DNA from: Pseudomonadota bacterium
GTDB taxonomy: Bacteria; Desulfobacterota; Desulfobulbia; Desulfobulbales; JAGXFP01
Reading direction: 5' to 3'
DNA: 64,000 nt
Assembly: GCA_018814305.1 (NCBI GenBank)
Contig: JAHJAA010000045.1
Coordinates: 200,346 to 264,345, forward strand
The notes beneath the pieces were generated by a model. The model did no database searches, was not told the DNA's origin, and was given only the letters and a program-made list of their open reading frames with translations. Below are positions 54,412-62,727 of the stretch, piece by piece. A program made the position numbers and the translations under genes. The number at the start of each line of letters is the position of its first letter. Position 1 is the first letter of the stretch.

Positions 54412-55035
54412 TTATTTCACAACCACAAAATCATCACGTCGATTCTGGGACCAAGACAACTCGTCATGACCAAAGTTGATCGGCTGTTCCTCGCCAAAAC
54501 TAATGGTCCGGAGTTGATCGGCACCAACCCCCAGGTTAACCAGATACTTCTTGGCACTCATGGCCCGTCGTTCACCTAGAGCCAGGTTGTACTCATTGGT
54601 GCCACGTTCGTCACAATTCCCCTCGATCTGAAGGGCCGCCTGGGGATGATCTTTAAAATAAGCCGCATTCAGTTCAATTCGTTCGATCTGATCGGCGCGA
54701 ATCACCGAGCTGTCAAAATCAAAGTATACCGGGTACAGGCCATTGGTGGTACGCCCTTCGAGAGGTGTGCCCATATCGGCTGAATCTTCAGCAATGGCTG
54801 GACTATCCAGGGATTCGGAACTGCCCATATCATTACCCAGATCAGCTGACTCGAACCGATCGGTCACTTCAACCGGTTCAGTCGTTTTGTCGGTCGAAGT
54901 TGAGACCGGAGGGGCTGTCATGGTTTCCATGGGGGCTGGAGGAGGTACATTCTTTTTGGCACAACCCACCCCTACTATCAAGAGTGATGTTGCCAGGGTG
55001 GTATGTACCAGCAACCTCATCAGATCTCTCTTCAT
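54412..55035 (-). CDS. pal: Peptidoglycan-associated lipoprotein Pal
   Basis: 207 residues from the ATG at 55033-55035, with GGAG upstream. The lipobox is IVGVGC (C25). A Pro/Thr/Ser-rich linker (about 30-85) leads to the OmpA domain (about 100-205), with the family strings PVYFDFDSSVIR, LQIEGNCDERGTNEYNLALGERR and DQLRTISFGEEQP. Part of the Tol-Pal envelope system; tol genes are not in the window. It is followed by a terminator, so pal is probably transcribed alone. Confidence 0.94.
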   Translation of the reverse strand: MKRDLMRLLVHTTLATSLLIVGVGCAKKNVPPPAPMETMTAPPVSTSTDKTTEPVEVTDRFESADLGNDMGSSESLDSPAIAEDSADMGTPLEGRTTNGLYPVYFDFDSSVIRADQIERIELNAAYFKDHPQAALQIEGNCDERGTNEYNLALGERRAMSAKKYLVNLGVGADQLRTISFGEEQPINFGHDELSWSQNRRDDFVVVK

Positions 55036-55257
55036 TACAAATTCTCCTTTAATATTTTTCATATCTAAATTTTTTTTACTCCCAAACTTTATCTATCACG
55101 ATCGAATATGTTACAAGATTACCACTCACCTCAAAGTTGAGTTTTTATCACTTCGACAGCCCCGAGATAAAACTGATCGAGGTTAGTCAATAGATTATCC
55201 TATATACTATAGAAAAAAGGCTGTGAAATTCAATGTTTTTTTATGAGGATTTAATAG

Positions 55258-57462
55258 ATGAAAAAAAACGAGACTGAACTGATCGATAAAGATCAGGTAC
55301 TTCATAACATGATCGCAACCAATAAATGGGGAACTTTTTTTGGAGTATCCCAGAAAGTTCTTGATCAAACCTGGCAAAGTCTGACCGACCCGTCTGGCAA
55401 TTCCGTCACCTATATCACCATGGAAATTGCCGCCGACCGTGACGCCTTCCACCCCATTAAAAGCCGCTTGCAAGAATTGGGTATCACCGGAAGTACCGAC
55501 CCCCAGCTCAATGAATTCACCCAAAACTTTCTAACCGGACCAGCGAAGATCCCCAACTACGGTGGCGGCCTCGGGGTCCTGGCCGGGGACAGTCTGAAAA
55601 GTTTTGCCGATTGCCGGATACCGGTGGTAGCCATATCACTCCTCTACCGGCGGGGCTACTTTTCTCAGTTGGTCGACTCCAAAATCGGCCAGATCTCCTG
55701 GTCGCTGGATTGGGCTCCGGAAAAAACTCCGTCAATCTATCTGCTCCATCAAGCGAACAACCCGGGAATCCCCCTTGAAATTGAAGTCCCCTTCTATGAT
55801 GACGACGACAACGAGACCATGACCTATGCCCGGGTCTGGATAAAAATGGAAGTCAACAGCCGCCTGGATACATTTGTACCGGAAATCCTCTTGGATTATT
55901 CCAGCGATAAGTCTCCGGAATGGATCCGAAATGCAGCTCAGAATCTGTATGACAGTAGCTCTGAACGAATGAAAATCATCCAGCGAAGGATGTTGGGGGC
56001 AGGGGTTATCCCGGTTATGAAGGCCCTGGGCTTAACGTCGAGGACAATCCACCTCAACGAGCAACATGGGGTCGCAGTCATTCTGACCCAGATAGTGGAG
56101 AGGCTCAAGAGCAATCACGGCAGCAATTATCATCTAAGCACCGATCAGGAAATTCTTCTGGCAGCCCAGGAAGTCGGCAAGGCGGTGGTCTATACGATCC
56201 ACACCCCGGTCAAGGCAGGCCATGATCGCTTCAGCAAAGACCTCCATCGAGCCGTTGGTCACTCGTTCTGCCAGAGAATCCTCCATCTTATCGCCCAGGA
56301 CCTTGACAACCCCGCTAACTTCAATTTTACAACCCTGGCCATGCGGGTCAACCGCAGCATCAACAGCGTCAGTCGACTCCACCGGGAGGTAACCAGACAA
56401 CAATTTCCTGAATGCGGTGACAAGATCACTGCTATCACCAACGGAGTCCATCACCTGACCTGGATCAGTGACGCCAAAGCCGAACTCTATGACAGTTTTA
56501 AAGAGCTCACTAATTGGCGGCAAGATCCAGGAGTTTTTGCCAATGCCGAGCCGTTACGGACCAATAAACGTTTTCGTGCGTTTCTGGAACGGGCCTGGCA
56601 ACACGATAACCACAAACTGATTGAGTATGTCAACGACATGCTGACCAGACATCGTAATCAGATGCAGGAAACCTGGGTCGATCCACCAAATTTCCTTTCC
56701 CACGTGGACGGCCCTGGCACCCGACTGGAACCGTGGGCCTTTACCTTGGGGTTTGCCAGGCGATTCTCGACCTATAAAAGGGCGGATCTCATTTTTGAGG
56801 ATATTGACGAACTGTTACGTCCGGTCCTGGCCAATCGCTGGCCGGTCAATTTCATCTTTGCCGGCAAGGCCCATCCCCATGACGAGCCGGGTAAGGCTCT
56901 GATCAAAATGATCCTTGATTGCCAGGAAGAGTTGTTCATCAAAAGCGAAGGACTGGCCAAACTGGTCTTTATTCCCGGTTATGACATGGGGATTGCCAAA
57001 ATGATGGTCGCTGGGGTACACGCTTGGCTTAACAGCCCCAAACGGCCTCTGGAAGCAAGCGGCACCAGTGGCATGAAATCGGCGATGAACGCCATCCCCA
57101 ATATCAGTATCATGGACGGTTGGTGGGATGAGGGGTATCATGAAGGGAAAACCGGCTGGAAATTCGGTTATGAGGATCAAGTCAGCGAAGAATCCCTCAG
57201 CGAGGACCGGGGAAATCTGCTTTACGAAGAGGACTCCAAGTCATTTTACACACTCTTTCCTGAGATCCTGTCGACCTACTATAACAGGGATCAATTTAAC
57301 CTTTACATTGACAAATGTATAAATAATATGATCCTGAACTGTCCACGGTTCAACACCCATCGAATGGCGGCTGAATATGTGGAGAGGTATCAACTTGACC
57401 TGCCCGGCCCAGTCAAACGGAAGATGGAAAAGTTATTAAAAATTTACGACAGTAATCACTAA
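55258..57462 (+). CDS. glgP: Alpha-glucan (glycogen/starch) phosphorylase, GT35
   Basis: Releases glucose 1-phosphate from storage glucan. At 734 residues it belongs to the shorter bacterial/archaeal alpha-glucan phosphorylase form. Visible are NYGGGLGVLAGDSLKS near the start, LNEQHGVAV, ITNGVHHLTWIS and the PLP-binding EASGTSGMKS, with the PLP lysine at K607. GAGG upstream of the ATG serves as ribosome site. It is not in a visible glg operon. An 8-bp hairpin with a 6-base loop at 57587-57608 could be its transcript end. Confidence 0.95.
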   Translation: MKKNETELIDKDQVLHNMIATNKWGTFFGVSQKVLDQTWQSLTDPSGNSVTYITMEIAADRDAFHPIKSRLQELGITGSTDPQLNEFTQNFLTGPAKIPNYGGGLGVLAGDSLKSFADCRIPVVAISLLYRRGYFSQLVDSKIGQISWSLDWAPEKTPSIYLLHQANNPGIPLEIEVPFYDDDDNETMTYARVWIKMEVNSRLDTFVPEILLDYSSDKSPEWIRNAAQNLYDSSSERMKIIQRRMLGAGVIPVMKALGLTSRTIHLNEQHGVAVILTQIVERLKSNHGSNYHLSTDQEILLAAQEVGKAVVYTIHTPVKAGHDRFSKDLHRAVGHSFCQRILHLIAQDLDNPANFNFTTLAMRVNRSINSVSRLHREVTRQQFPECGDKITAITNGVHHLTWISDAKAELYDSFKELTNWRQDPGVFANAEPLRTNKRFRAFLERAWQHDNHKLIEYVNDMLTRHRNQMQETWVDPPNFLSHVDGPGTRLEPWAFTLGFARRFSTYKRADLIFEDIDELLRPVLANRWPVNFIFAGKAHPHDEPGKALIKMILDCQEELFIKSEGLAKLVFIPGYDMGIAKMMVAGVHAWLNSPKRPLEASGTSGMKSAMNAIPNISIMDGWWDEGYHEGKTGWKFGYEDQVSEESLSEDRGNLLYEEDSKSFYTLFPEILSTYYNRDQFNLYIDKCINNMILNCPRFNTHRMAAEYVERYQLDLPGPVKRKMEKLLKIYDSNH

Positions 57463-57586
57463 AAAATCGTACTGTTTTCATTCCGGCCCAACAGTAAAAC
57501 GTAGACACCATCCGCCATTACTCTCACCAGAGTCCAGGTAATGAGTCATAGCTGAATGCGTTCTTTACCAGAAAACTCGGGGGACA

Positions 57587-57608
57587 AGGAGCGGGTGCAT
57601 CCGCTCCT
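57587..57608 (+). terminator. Hairpin after glucan phosphorylase
   Basis: AGGAGCGG-GTGCAT-CCGCTCCT is an 8-bp perfect stem with a 6-base loop, about 125 bp past glgP and 69 bp before the next gene. The following sequence is only moderately T-rich (CATCTTCAATATAATTT), so termination is uncertain. Confidence 0.35.
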
Positions 57609-57676
57609 CATCTTCAATATAATTTAACAAAGATGGCCGCATCAATCGCCTGACCATCTTTATCAAGGGGATCACC

Positions 57677-57964
57677 ATGGCTGAAACAATCGAAGAAATC
57701 ACCATTAATTTTGAAGAAGAAGGCATCCTGATCGTAAAAGAACTCGCCAAGGAGGTCTTGTCCAGAGGGGCCTGGACCACTATCCTCTTCCGCTATCAGC
57801 AGTGGGATAAGGCCAAAGAGGAGTACAGTCCTGATCGTTACACCATCCGTCGATACCGGAAGGTGAAAGGCAATTATTCCCAACAATCAAAGTTCAATAT
57901 CTCCAACCGAGAACAGGCAGAAAAAATCTCGGCTATACTGACCACATGGATAAAAACCGCTTAA
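57677..57964 (+). CDS. Conserved-looking small protein of unknown function
   Basis: 95 residues, soluble, with a beta-rich pattern and many aromatic and charged residues (GAWTTILFRYQQWDKAKEEY, RYTIRRYRKVKG). The segment SKFNISNREQAEKI is typical of a compact alpha/beta fold. I associate similar proteins with sulfate-reducing bacteria but know no function. The nearest same-strand gene downstream is the SelW-like gene, 305 bp away. Confidence 0.65.
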   Translation: MAETIEEITINFEEEGILIVKELAKEVLSRGAWTTILFRYQQWDKAKEEYSPDRYTIRRYRKVKGNYSQQSKFNISNREQAEKISAILTTWIKTA

Positions 57965-58269
57965 GAGGGAACCAGCCCCAGGACACCTCATGGGTGGTCC
58001 ATGGTATCAACGGCAATGGTACTTACCGGCTGCCCCGGAAGATTTGATTCTACCCGAAGACCTCGACTTCAAGGTTCGCCACTCTCAGGAGTATCACTTG
58101 CAATAAGGCCAACTCCGGGCAAGAAAAATACCAGTAAAGTCAGGTTTTGGTTTACGCACGGCCTGATCCGTTTTAAATATGATATAATTTCATTAATTAT
58201 TCCATGCTCGAACCGACCGATCCGGATTCCCACGGGCACTTTGTTTTTCTAAAGTGCCTGGAGTTAAAT
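57965..58269. other. 305-bp region upstream of the selenoprotein gene
   Basis: No gene of coding character was seen. An 8-bp hairpin, GGCACTTT / AAAGTGCC (58235-58258), lies directly upstream of the TGGAG ribosome site of the selW-like gene and may affect its translation. An A/T-rich stretch at 58175-58200 could contain a promoter. Confidence 0.45.
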
Positions 58270-58485
58270 ATGAAAGTCACCATTACGTATTGTGCCCAAT
58301 GAAACTATCTACCAAGGGCCTCCGGTCTGGAGGCGGCAATCAGCAAGAGTCTTACCGTTGATGTCGAACTTATTGCCGGATCAGGTGGAATCTTTGAGGT
58401 GACGCGGGACGATCAGTTGATTTTTTCGAAAAAACAGGCGGGACGATTTCCGGAAAGCGACGAGGTTATAGCGTTATTAAAGTAA
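58270..58485 (+). CDS. SelW-like selenoprotein (Rdx family) with UGA-encoded selenocysteine
   Basis: A 71-residue protein with TGA at 58300-58302 as codon 11. The protein starts MKVTITYCAQ-Sec-NYLPRA, so the redox motif is C8-x2-U11, as in SelW/Rdx proteins. The family ending GSGGIFEVTRDD and FSKKQAGRFPESDEV is present. TGGAG lies six bases before the ATG. Immediately after the TGA a 6-bp stem GCCTCC / GGAGGC holds a GGTCT loop, like bacterial SECIS hairpins. Rdx proteins are thioredoxin-like and probably handle thiol redox reactions. The gene is easily missed or misread as a pseudogene because of the TGA. Confidence 0.9.
58300..58334 (+). promoter_or_regulatory. Sec UGA codon and bacterial SECIS-like hairpin
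   Basis: The TGA at 58300-58302 is followed 15 bases later by GCCTCC-GGTCT-GGAGGC (58318-58334). The GGTCT apical loop matches the SelB-binding loop of the E. coli fdhF SECIS in its GGU core, and the distance to UGA is in the bacterial range. This hairpin should direct Sec insertion if selA/B/C/D are encoded elsewhere. Confidence 0.75.
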
Positions 58486-58655
58486 ATCAAACCTATCCTT
58501 TGCTGAATGGTCAAGATCTCATCCATTGAAGACGTCAGAAAACACAGGCGGGAAGTGCAACGTCATTTTTTAATTTATCAATGGCCAACCCAGCCAATTT
58601 TGACTTTATGTGAAGCCATCATAAGCAACATTACCATTTCTCCTGCGCCGGATTT

Positions 58656-59624
58656 ATGACCGATTCTTCAGAAGAACAGGCCATCCTCTCGGAACTTGAT
58701 GAAAGCGGAGCCGTGGTCAGCACCTGGAACCTCAAAGGCAAAACAACCTTCCGGTTGGGCCGAGGGCCGGGCAATGACTTCACCTTGCCGTTTTCATGGG
58801 TTTCACGGCAGCATTCCATCATTCAGCAGGAGGGGGGGGGGATTTTCCAGATTATTGATCTGGGCAGTGCCAATGGCACCTATATCAACAGCAAACGAAT
58901 CTTCTCCCCGACGATTTTAAATTCCGGCGACATCATTACCATGGGCAAAACCACGCTCAAGTTTTCCCAATTCCTTGACCAACCAAGGGCCGTGGAGGTG
59001 GAACAAGAAGCCACCATGGACATGACCATTGCCTATCTACAGAAACACATCGTCACCATTCTGGTCTGCGATCTCCGTGATTTCACAAGTCTTTCAGAAC
59101 TAATGGGAAATCAGGTGGTCTCCAAACTGATCCAGTTTTGGACCAAAAAAGTAGGTGGGATTGTCCAGGACAATGACGGAAATGTGGACAAGTTCATCGG
59201 TGACGCGGTGATGGCGACTTGGGTCGGTGGCACCATCGAGGAAGGCGTTCGTCACGCCCTGGCCGCTGCCCTGCAGATCAACAACTACACCCGGCGGATG
59301 GGTGAAAGTATTCCCGAAGTTCCACGACAACTGGCAGTCGGCGCAGCGATCAACACCGGCGAAGCCATGATGGGCAACATGGGAGTGGACAGTCACCGTG
59401 ACTCGACGGTCATCGGGGATGTGGTCAATGTGACCTTCAGGCTTGAATCATTGACCAAACAGAATGTCATGGATGTGATCATCGGAGAGGAAACCGCGAA
59501 ACATATCCAGGACGTTAATTCATTCTTCACCCGCAAATCCTTTATCCTGAGAGGGAAAAAAGGAGAGATTGAAGCCTACGGGTGCACCTACGCTCAACTC
59601 CGCTCCTGTCTGGAAAATTTCTAA
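58656..59624 (+). CDS. FHA-domain class III adenylate/guanylate cyclase
   Basis: 322 residues. An FHA domain (about 30-100; FRLGRGPGNDFTLP, VSRQHSII, LGSANGTYIN) that binds phosphothreonine peptides precedes a class III cyclase domain (about 120-300). The metal-binding Asp residues are in VCDLRDFTSLSE and KFIGDAVMATW. The adenine-specifying Lys is in NVDKFIGD and the transition-state Asn/Arg are in VVNVTFRLE, so it should be active. It makes cAMP, or possibly cGMP. A possible receiver in the window is the cNMP-binding PilB-like protein. The link is inference. Confidence 0.93.
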   Translation: MTDSSEEQAILSELDESGAVVSTWNLKGKTTFRLGRGPGNDFTLPFSWVSRQHSIIQQEGGGIFQIIDLGSANGTYINSKRIFSPTILNSGDIITMGKTTLKFSQFLDQPRAVEVEQEATMDMTIAYLQKHIVTILVCDLRDFTSLSELMGNQVVSKLIQFWTKKVGGIVQDNDGNVDKFIGDAVMATWVGGTIEEGVRHALAAALQINNYTRRMGESIPEVPRQLAVGAAINTGEAMMGNMGVDSHRDSTVIGDVVNVTFRLESLTKQNVMDVIIGEETAKHIQDVNSFFTRKSFILRGKKGEIEAYGCTYAQLRSCLENF

Positions 59625-59625
59625 G

Positions 59626-59642
59626 CCCCTTGGGGGCGTTTA
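59626..59642 (+). terminator. Weak hairpin after the cyclase gene
   Basis: GCCCC-TTG-GGGGC followed by GTTTAG, right after the stop codon of the FHA-cyclase. Short stem and poor T-tract; included because the next gene is convergent. Confidence 0.3.
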
Positions 59643-59714
59643 GCGTCCATCCGTAAAAACATTTATATTTTCGGAGCCGGCAATAGCTTGCTTCCCATTT
59701 TACAACTGACCCAA

Positions 59715-60407
59715 TTATCCCCGATTGCCGAACAACGCAGTCCCCACCCGAACCAGCGTCGCCCCCTCTTCAACCGCCACCTCAAAGTCAGAGGACATCC
59801 CCATTGATAACTCGATCTGTCCATCCTGACCGAGCAAACCTCGCTCACCCAGCCGCAGAGCAAGCTCTCGAGTAGCCCGAAAATATGGCCGGGCCTCCTC
59901 AGGATTGTCGCAATAAGGAGGAATTACCATTAGTCCCATAACTTGAAGATTTTCGCAGGATACCGCACCCTCAACCAAAACATCAACTACACTAGGCAAC
60001 ACCCCTGATTTCTGACTTTCTTTGCCGATATTAACCTGAATCAACACCGGCAGCAAGCGTGACTGGCCTGTCAACTTAGATTGTAAAGCACGAGCAATTT
60101 TAATTCGATCCACAGTCTCGATCAGATCAAAAGTTGCCACTGCAGGAGCGGCCTTGTTGGATTGTAGATGCCCTATGCCATGCCAGCAGATCCCCTGATC
60201 GAGTATCTTCTTTTTTTCCGTGGCCTCCTGGAGATAATTTTCCCCGAAAAGAATCTGGCCGGCCAAAAAAGCCTCATGAATTATTTCTGGAGCCACCCTC
60301 TTGCTCACCGCCACCAATCGTACCCCATCAGGGTCACGTCCAACTCTCCGAGCGGCACGGGCAATTCGGTCATGAATTTTCTCAAGTCGCTCTCTGATTA
60401 TGGACAT
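59715..60407 (-). CDS. YggS/PLPBP family pyridoxal-phosphate homeostasis protein
   Basis: 230 residues. The PLP lysine is K36 in LVAVSKRV, with the family strings FGENYLQEA, WHGIGHLQSNK and the C-terminal ELSMGMSSDFE and LVRVGTALFG. It holds PLP and keeps its level balanced, with no catalysis known. It lies 56 bp after tatD on the same strand, which suggests an operon. Confidence 0.94.
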   Translation of the reverse strand: MSIIRERLEKIHDRIARAARRVGRDPDGVRLVAVSKRVAPEIIHEAFLAGQILFGENYLQEATEKKKILDQGICWHGIGHLQSNKAAPAVATFDLIETVDRIKIARALQSKLTGQSRLLPVLIQVNIGKESQKSGVLPSVVDVLVEGAVSCENLQVMGLMVIPPYCDNPEEARPYFRATRELALRLGERGLLGQDGQIELSMGMSSDFEVAVEEGATLVRVGTALFGNRG

Positions 60408-60463
60408 GAGCTTCTCCCATCAAAATAACTGGAAAGGGCTAACTCTCCAATCAACGATTTTTT

Positions 60464-61309
60464 TTATGAAACAGAACCTACAGGTATCGGGGCGACGGCA
60501 TAGAACAGGCGTTCGGCATTGGCAGTGGTGATTTCGGCAATACTATCCAGGGTGACATCTTTCAGATTGGCCACTCGTTGGGCGGTAAACAAGAGAAGCG
60601 CTGGCTCATTACGCCGTCCTCGCCTCGGTTCAGGCGCAAGATACGGACCATCCGTCTCCAAAATAATCCGTTCAAGCGGAACCAGACGCACAACCTCAGC
60701 CATCTCCTCTGATTTTTTAAAAGTGATTACCCCTGGAATCGAGATATGAAACCCAAGTGCCAGCACCTCTTCTGCTAGAGCCGGCCCCCCCGAAAAGCAG
60801 TGCATGACCCCTCCAGCCGGATAAGGGGAGTGATCGACCAATACATTCATTACCTCTGAATGGGCCTCCCGATCATGGATAACAACGGGCAACTGTAACT
60901 CCTTAGCCAAAGCCACCTGCCTAGAAAAATGCTCTCGCTGGAGCTCAACCGGGGCAAAATCATAGTGCAGATCCATGCCGATTTCACCGAAGGCAACCAC
61001 CTCATGGTGCCCAGCCAATTGGCGCAATTGGATATAATCTTCATCAGTCATAGTTCCAACGTTATGGGGATGCACCCCAACAGTAGCCCTGATTCCAGGA
61101 TATTTCTCAGCCAGCATGATCGCTTCCCTGGAACTGACTAGATCAATGCCAACCGTAATGATCCTCCCGACCCCATTCCGGGTAGCCCGCTCAATGACTC
61201 CGTCGAGATCTTCACTATAGGCTTCCATGTCCAGATGACAATGGGTATCGATCAATCCCTGCCCGGAACCAAGAACTGGATAGACGATTTCTTTTTTCTT
61301 TTTACCCAT
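60464..61309 (-). CDS. tatD: TatD family metal-dependent hydrolase
   Basis: 281 residues from the ATG at 61307-61309, with GGGAG upstream; an earlier ATG exists but gives an unusual leader. The TIM-barrel metal site is seen in DTHCHLD, GEIGMD, VVIHDREAH, HCFSG and ETDGPYLAPEPRRGRRNEP. TatD proteins are 3'-5' exonucleases on DNA or RNA and may act in repair. It is the first gene of the tatD-yggS pair. Confidence 0.94.
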   Translation of the reverse strand: MGKKKKEIVYPVLGSGQGLIDTHCHLDMEAYSEDLDGVIERATRNGVGRIITVGIDLVSSREAIMLAEKYPGIRATVGVHPHNVGTMTDEDYIQLRQLAGHHEVVAFGEIGMDLHYDFAPVELQREHFSRQVALAKELQLPVVIHDREAHSEVMNVLVDHSPYPAGGVMHCFSGGPALAEEVLALGFHISIPGVITFKKSEEMAEVVRLVPLERIILETDGPYLAPEPRRGRRNEPALLLFTAQRVANLKDVTLDSIAEITTANAERLFYAVAPIPVGSVS

Positions 61310-61706
61310 ACACTCCCTCAGTGAACCGCGAACCCGATTCATTAGTACATCATCAAAAGGCATGCCCATCATGGCCATTGGTATGCCCCCTTCTCTCCGG
61401 CGACACAGTATATCGCCGAAACGGGAAACAAATGTGCTGTTTCAGAAGTCGTGTCAGTTCATTATCGCGAGACCCGAAAATAAATAGACAGGACCAACCA
61501 AACAGCACACCAGTACCAGATAGATCGGACCATGACAATCTGCTTTTCCCTTCACCGGATGACCCGACTGTGAAAAATGTCCGCAGGGAGACTCGCATCC
61601 CACCGCCCCAGACCGATCCCTCTGCAGAGTAAATCAATTGACAAATTCCAATTTGAATGAATATCTTAATGGAACTTTTTCATAAGTTTCAACAGGAGAT
61701 CACGGA
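61310..61706. other. 397-bp intergenic region between tatD and the nitroreductase gene
   Basis: Divergent genes on both sides. A 94-codon minus frame (61353-61637) and an overlapping plus frame have no family similarity or good ribosome site. A/T-rich DNA at 61630-61690 probably holds the nitroreductase promoter. No other feature seen. Confidence 0.4.
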
Positions 61707-62210
61707 GTGACAATTATCGAGGCTATCTATCAACGACGGAGCATCAGGGAGTACACTGACCAGAAAGTCTCCCGGGAGGCCCTGCTCGAAATCGTTAAAG
61801 CCGGCTCCTGGGCTCCTTCCGGCCTAAACAACCAACCATGGCGTTTTATTCTAATCACCGCCGAAGAGATTCGTAGTAAAATAGCTGAACAAACCCGCTA
61901 CAGCAAAATCGTGCTGGCGGCACCAGCCCTCGTGGCGGTCTTTCTGGACACCGAGGCCATATACAATGAAGTCAAAGATCACCAGGCTGTCGGGGCCTGC
62001 ATCCAGAACATGCTGTTAACTGCTGAAGCCCTTGGACTCGGTGCGGTCTGGCTGGGAGAGATCCTCAACCAGAAGAAGGTGGTAAATGAGATCCTCCAAT
62101 GCCCGGAGCGAAATGACCTGATGGCGGTCATTGCCATCGGCCACCCCCTGCATCATCGCCAACAATCAAAACGAAAAAATCTGTCCGACCTGATTCTTAA
62201 AGAACTCTAG
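61707..62210 (+). CDS. Nitroreductase-family FMN protein
   Basis: 167 residues, GTG start at 61707 with CAGGAG eight bases before it. FMN-binding features are RRSIREYTDQ, SGLNNQPWRF and GLGAVWLGEI. Family members reduce nitro compounds, flavins, enones or quinones; the substrate cannot be told. It is followed 12 bp later by a lipoprotein gene and then coaBC, so it begins a short plus-strand operon. Confidence 0.92.
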   Translation: MTIIEAIYQRRSIREYTDQKVSREALLEIVKAGSWAPSGLNNQPWRFILITAEEIRSKIAEQTRYSKIVLAAPALVAVFLDTEAIYNEVKDHQAVGACIQNMLLTAEALGLGAVWLGEILNQKKVVNEILQCPERNDLMAVIAIGHPLHHRQQSKRKNLSDLILKEL

Positions 62211-62221
62211 GAGACCAAATT

Positions 62222-62713
62222 ATGCAGATCATAAAAGCCGTAATCCCCGGATCACTGAAAAAAAGTTTGCTCATCGGCCTGGTTCCGTTACTCCTTGCAG
62301 GAGGGTGCCTACCCATTACCTCAGGCGAAACCCTCCCCCGGGAAGAGGCCATGCCGGCAACCGGTGGTGAATCGGTAATGATCTCGGCAGAACCTTATTA
62401 CACCCAGGATTTCAAGGATATATTAATCCCTTCGGAATTGGAATGGCGACGGGACAGGAGCGTTTCAATAAACACCGCTTCCTTCACTGGCGGTATTCTT
62501 TTCTTCTCCGGCCGGGTCGAAGTAAATTCCCTGACCGAATTCTTCATCAACAGCATGCAACAGAACGGCTGGCAGGTCACCGGCACCGTAAAATCAAAGG
62601 ATGTTCTGCTCTCCTACATCAAAGAAAGTGGGACCTGCATGATGCGGATCTTTGAAGGAGGCACCCTGGGAAAGACCGATGTGTTCATCTATGTTACCCA
62701 TACCGGTAATTAA
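62222..62713 (+). CDS. Lipoprotein of unknown function upstream of coaBC
   Basis: 163 residues with a lipoprotein signal (lipobox LLAGGC, C29). A compact alpha/beta domain follows (about 60-160: ILIPSELEWRRD, GGILFFSGRVEVNSLTEFF). I recognise the overall shape as a recurring envelope lipoprotein but know no function. It lies 12 bp after the nitroreductase gene and 15 bp before coaBC. Confidence 0.75.
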   Translation: MQIIKAVIPGSLKKSLLIGLVPLLLAGGCLPITSGETLPREEAMPATGGESVMISAEPYYTQDFKDILIPSELEWRRDRSVSINTASFTGGILFFSGRVEVNSLTEFFINSMQQNGWQVTGTVKSKDVLLSYIKESGTCMMRIFEGGTLGKTDVFIYVTHTGN

Positions 62714-62727
62714 AAACGGAGATCATC

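Noticed and set aside
61353-61637. 94-codon minus frame between tatD and the nitroreductase gene
   Set aside because: No ribosome site or family similarity, and a competing plus-strand frame is equally long.
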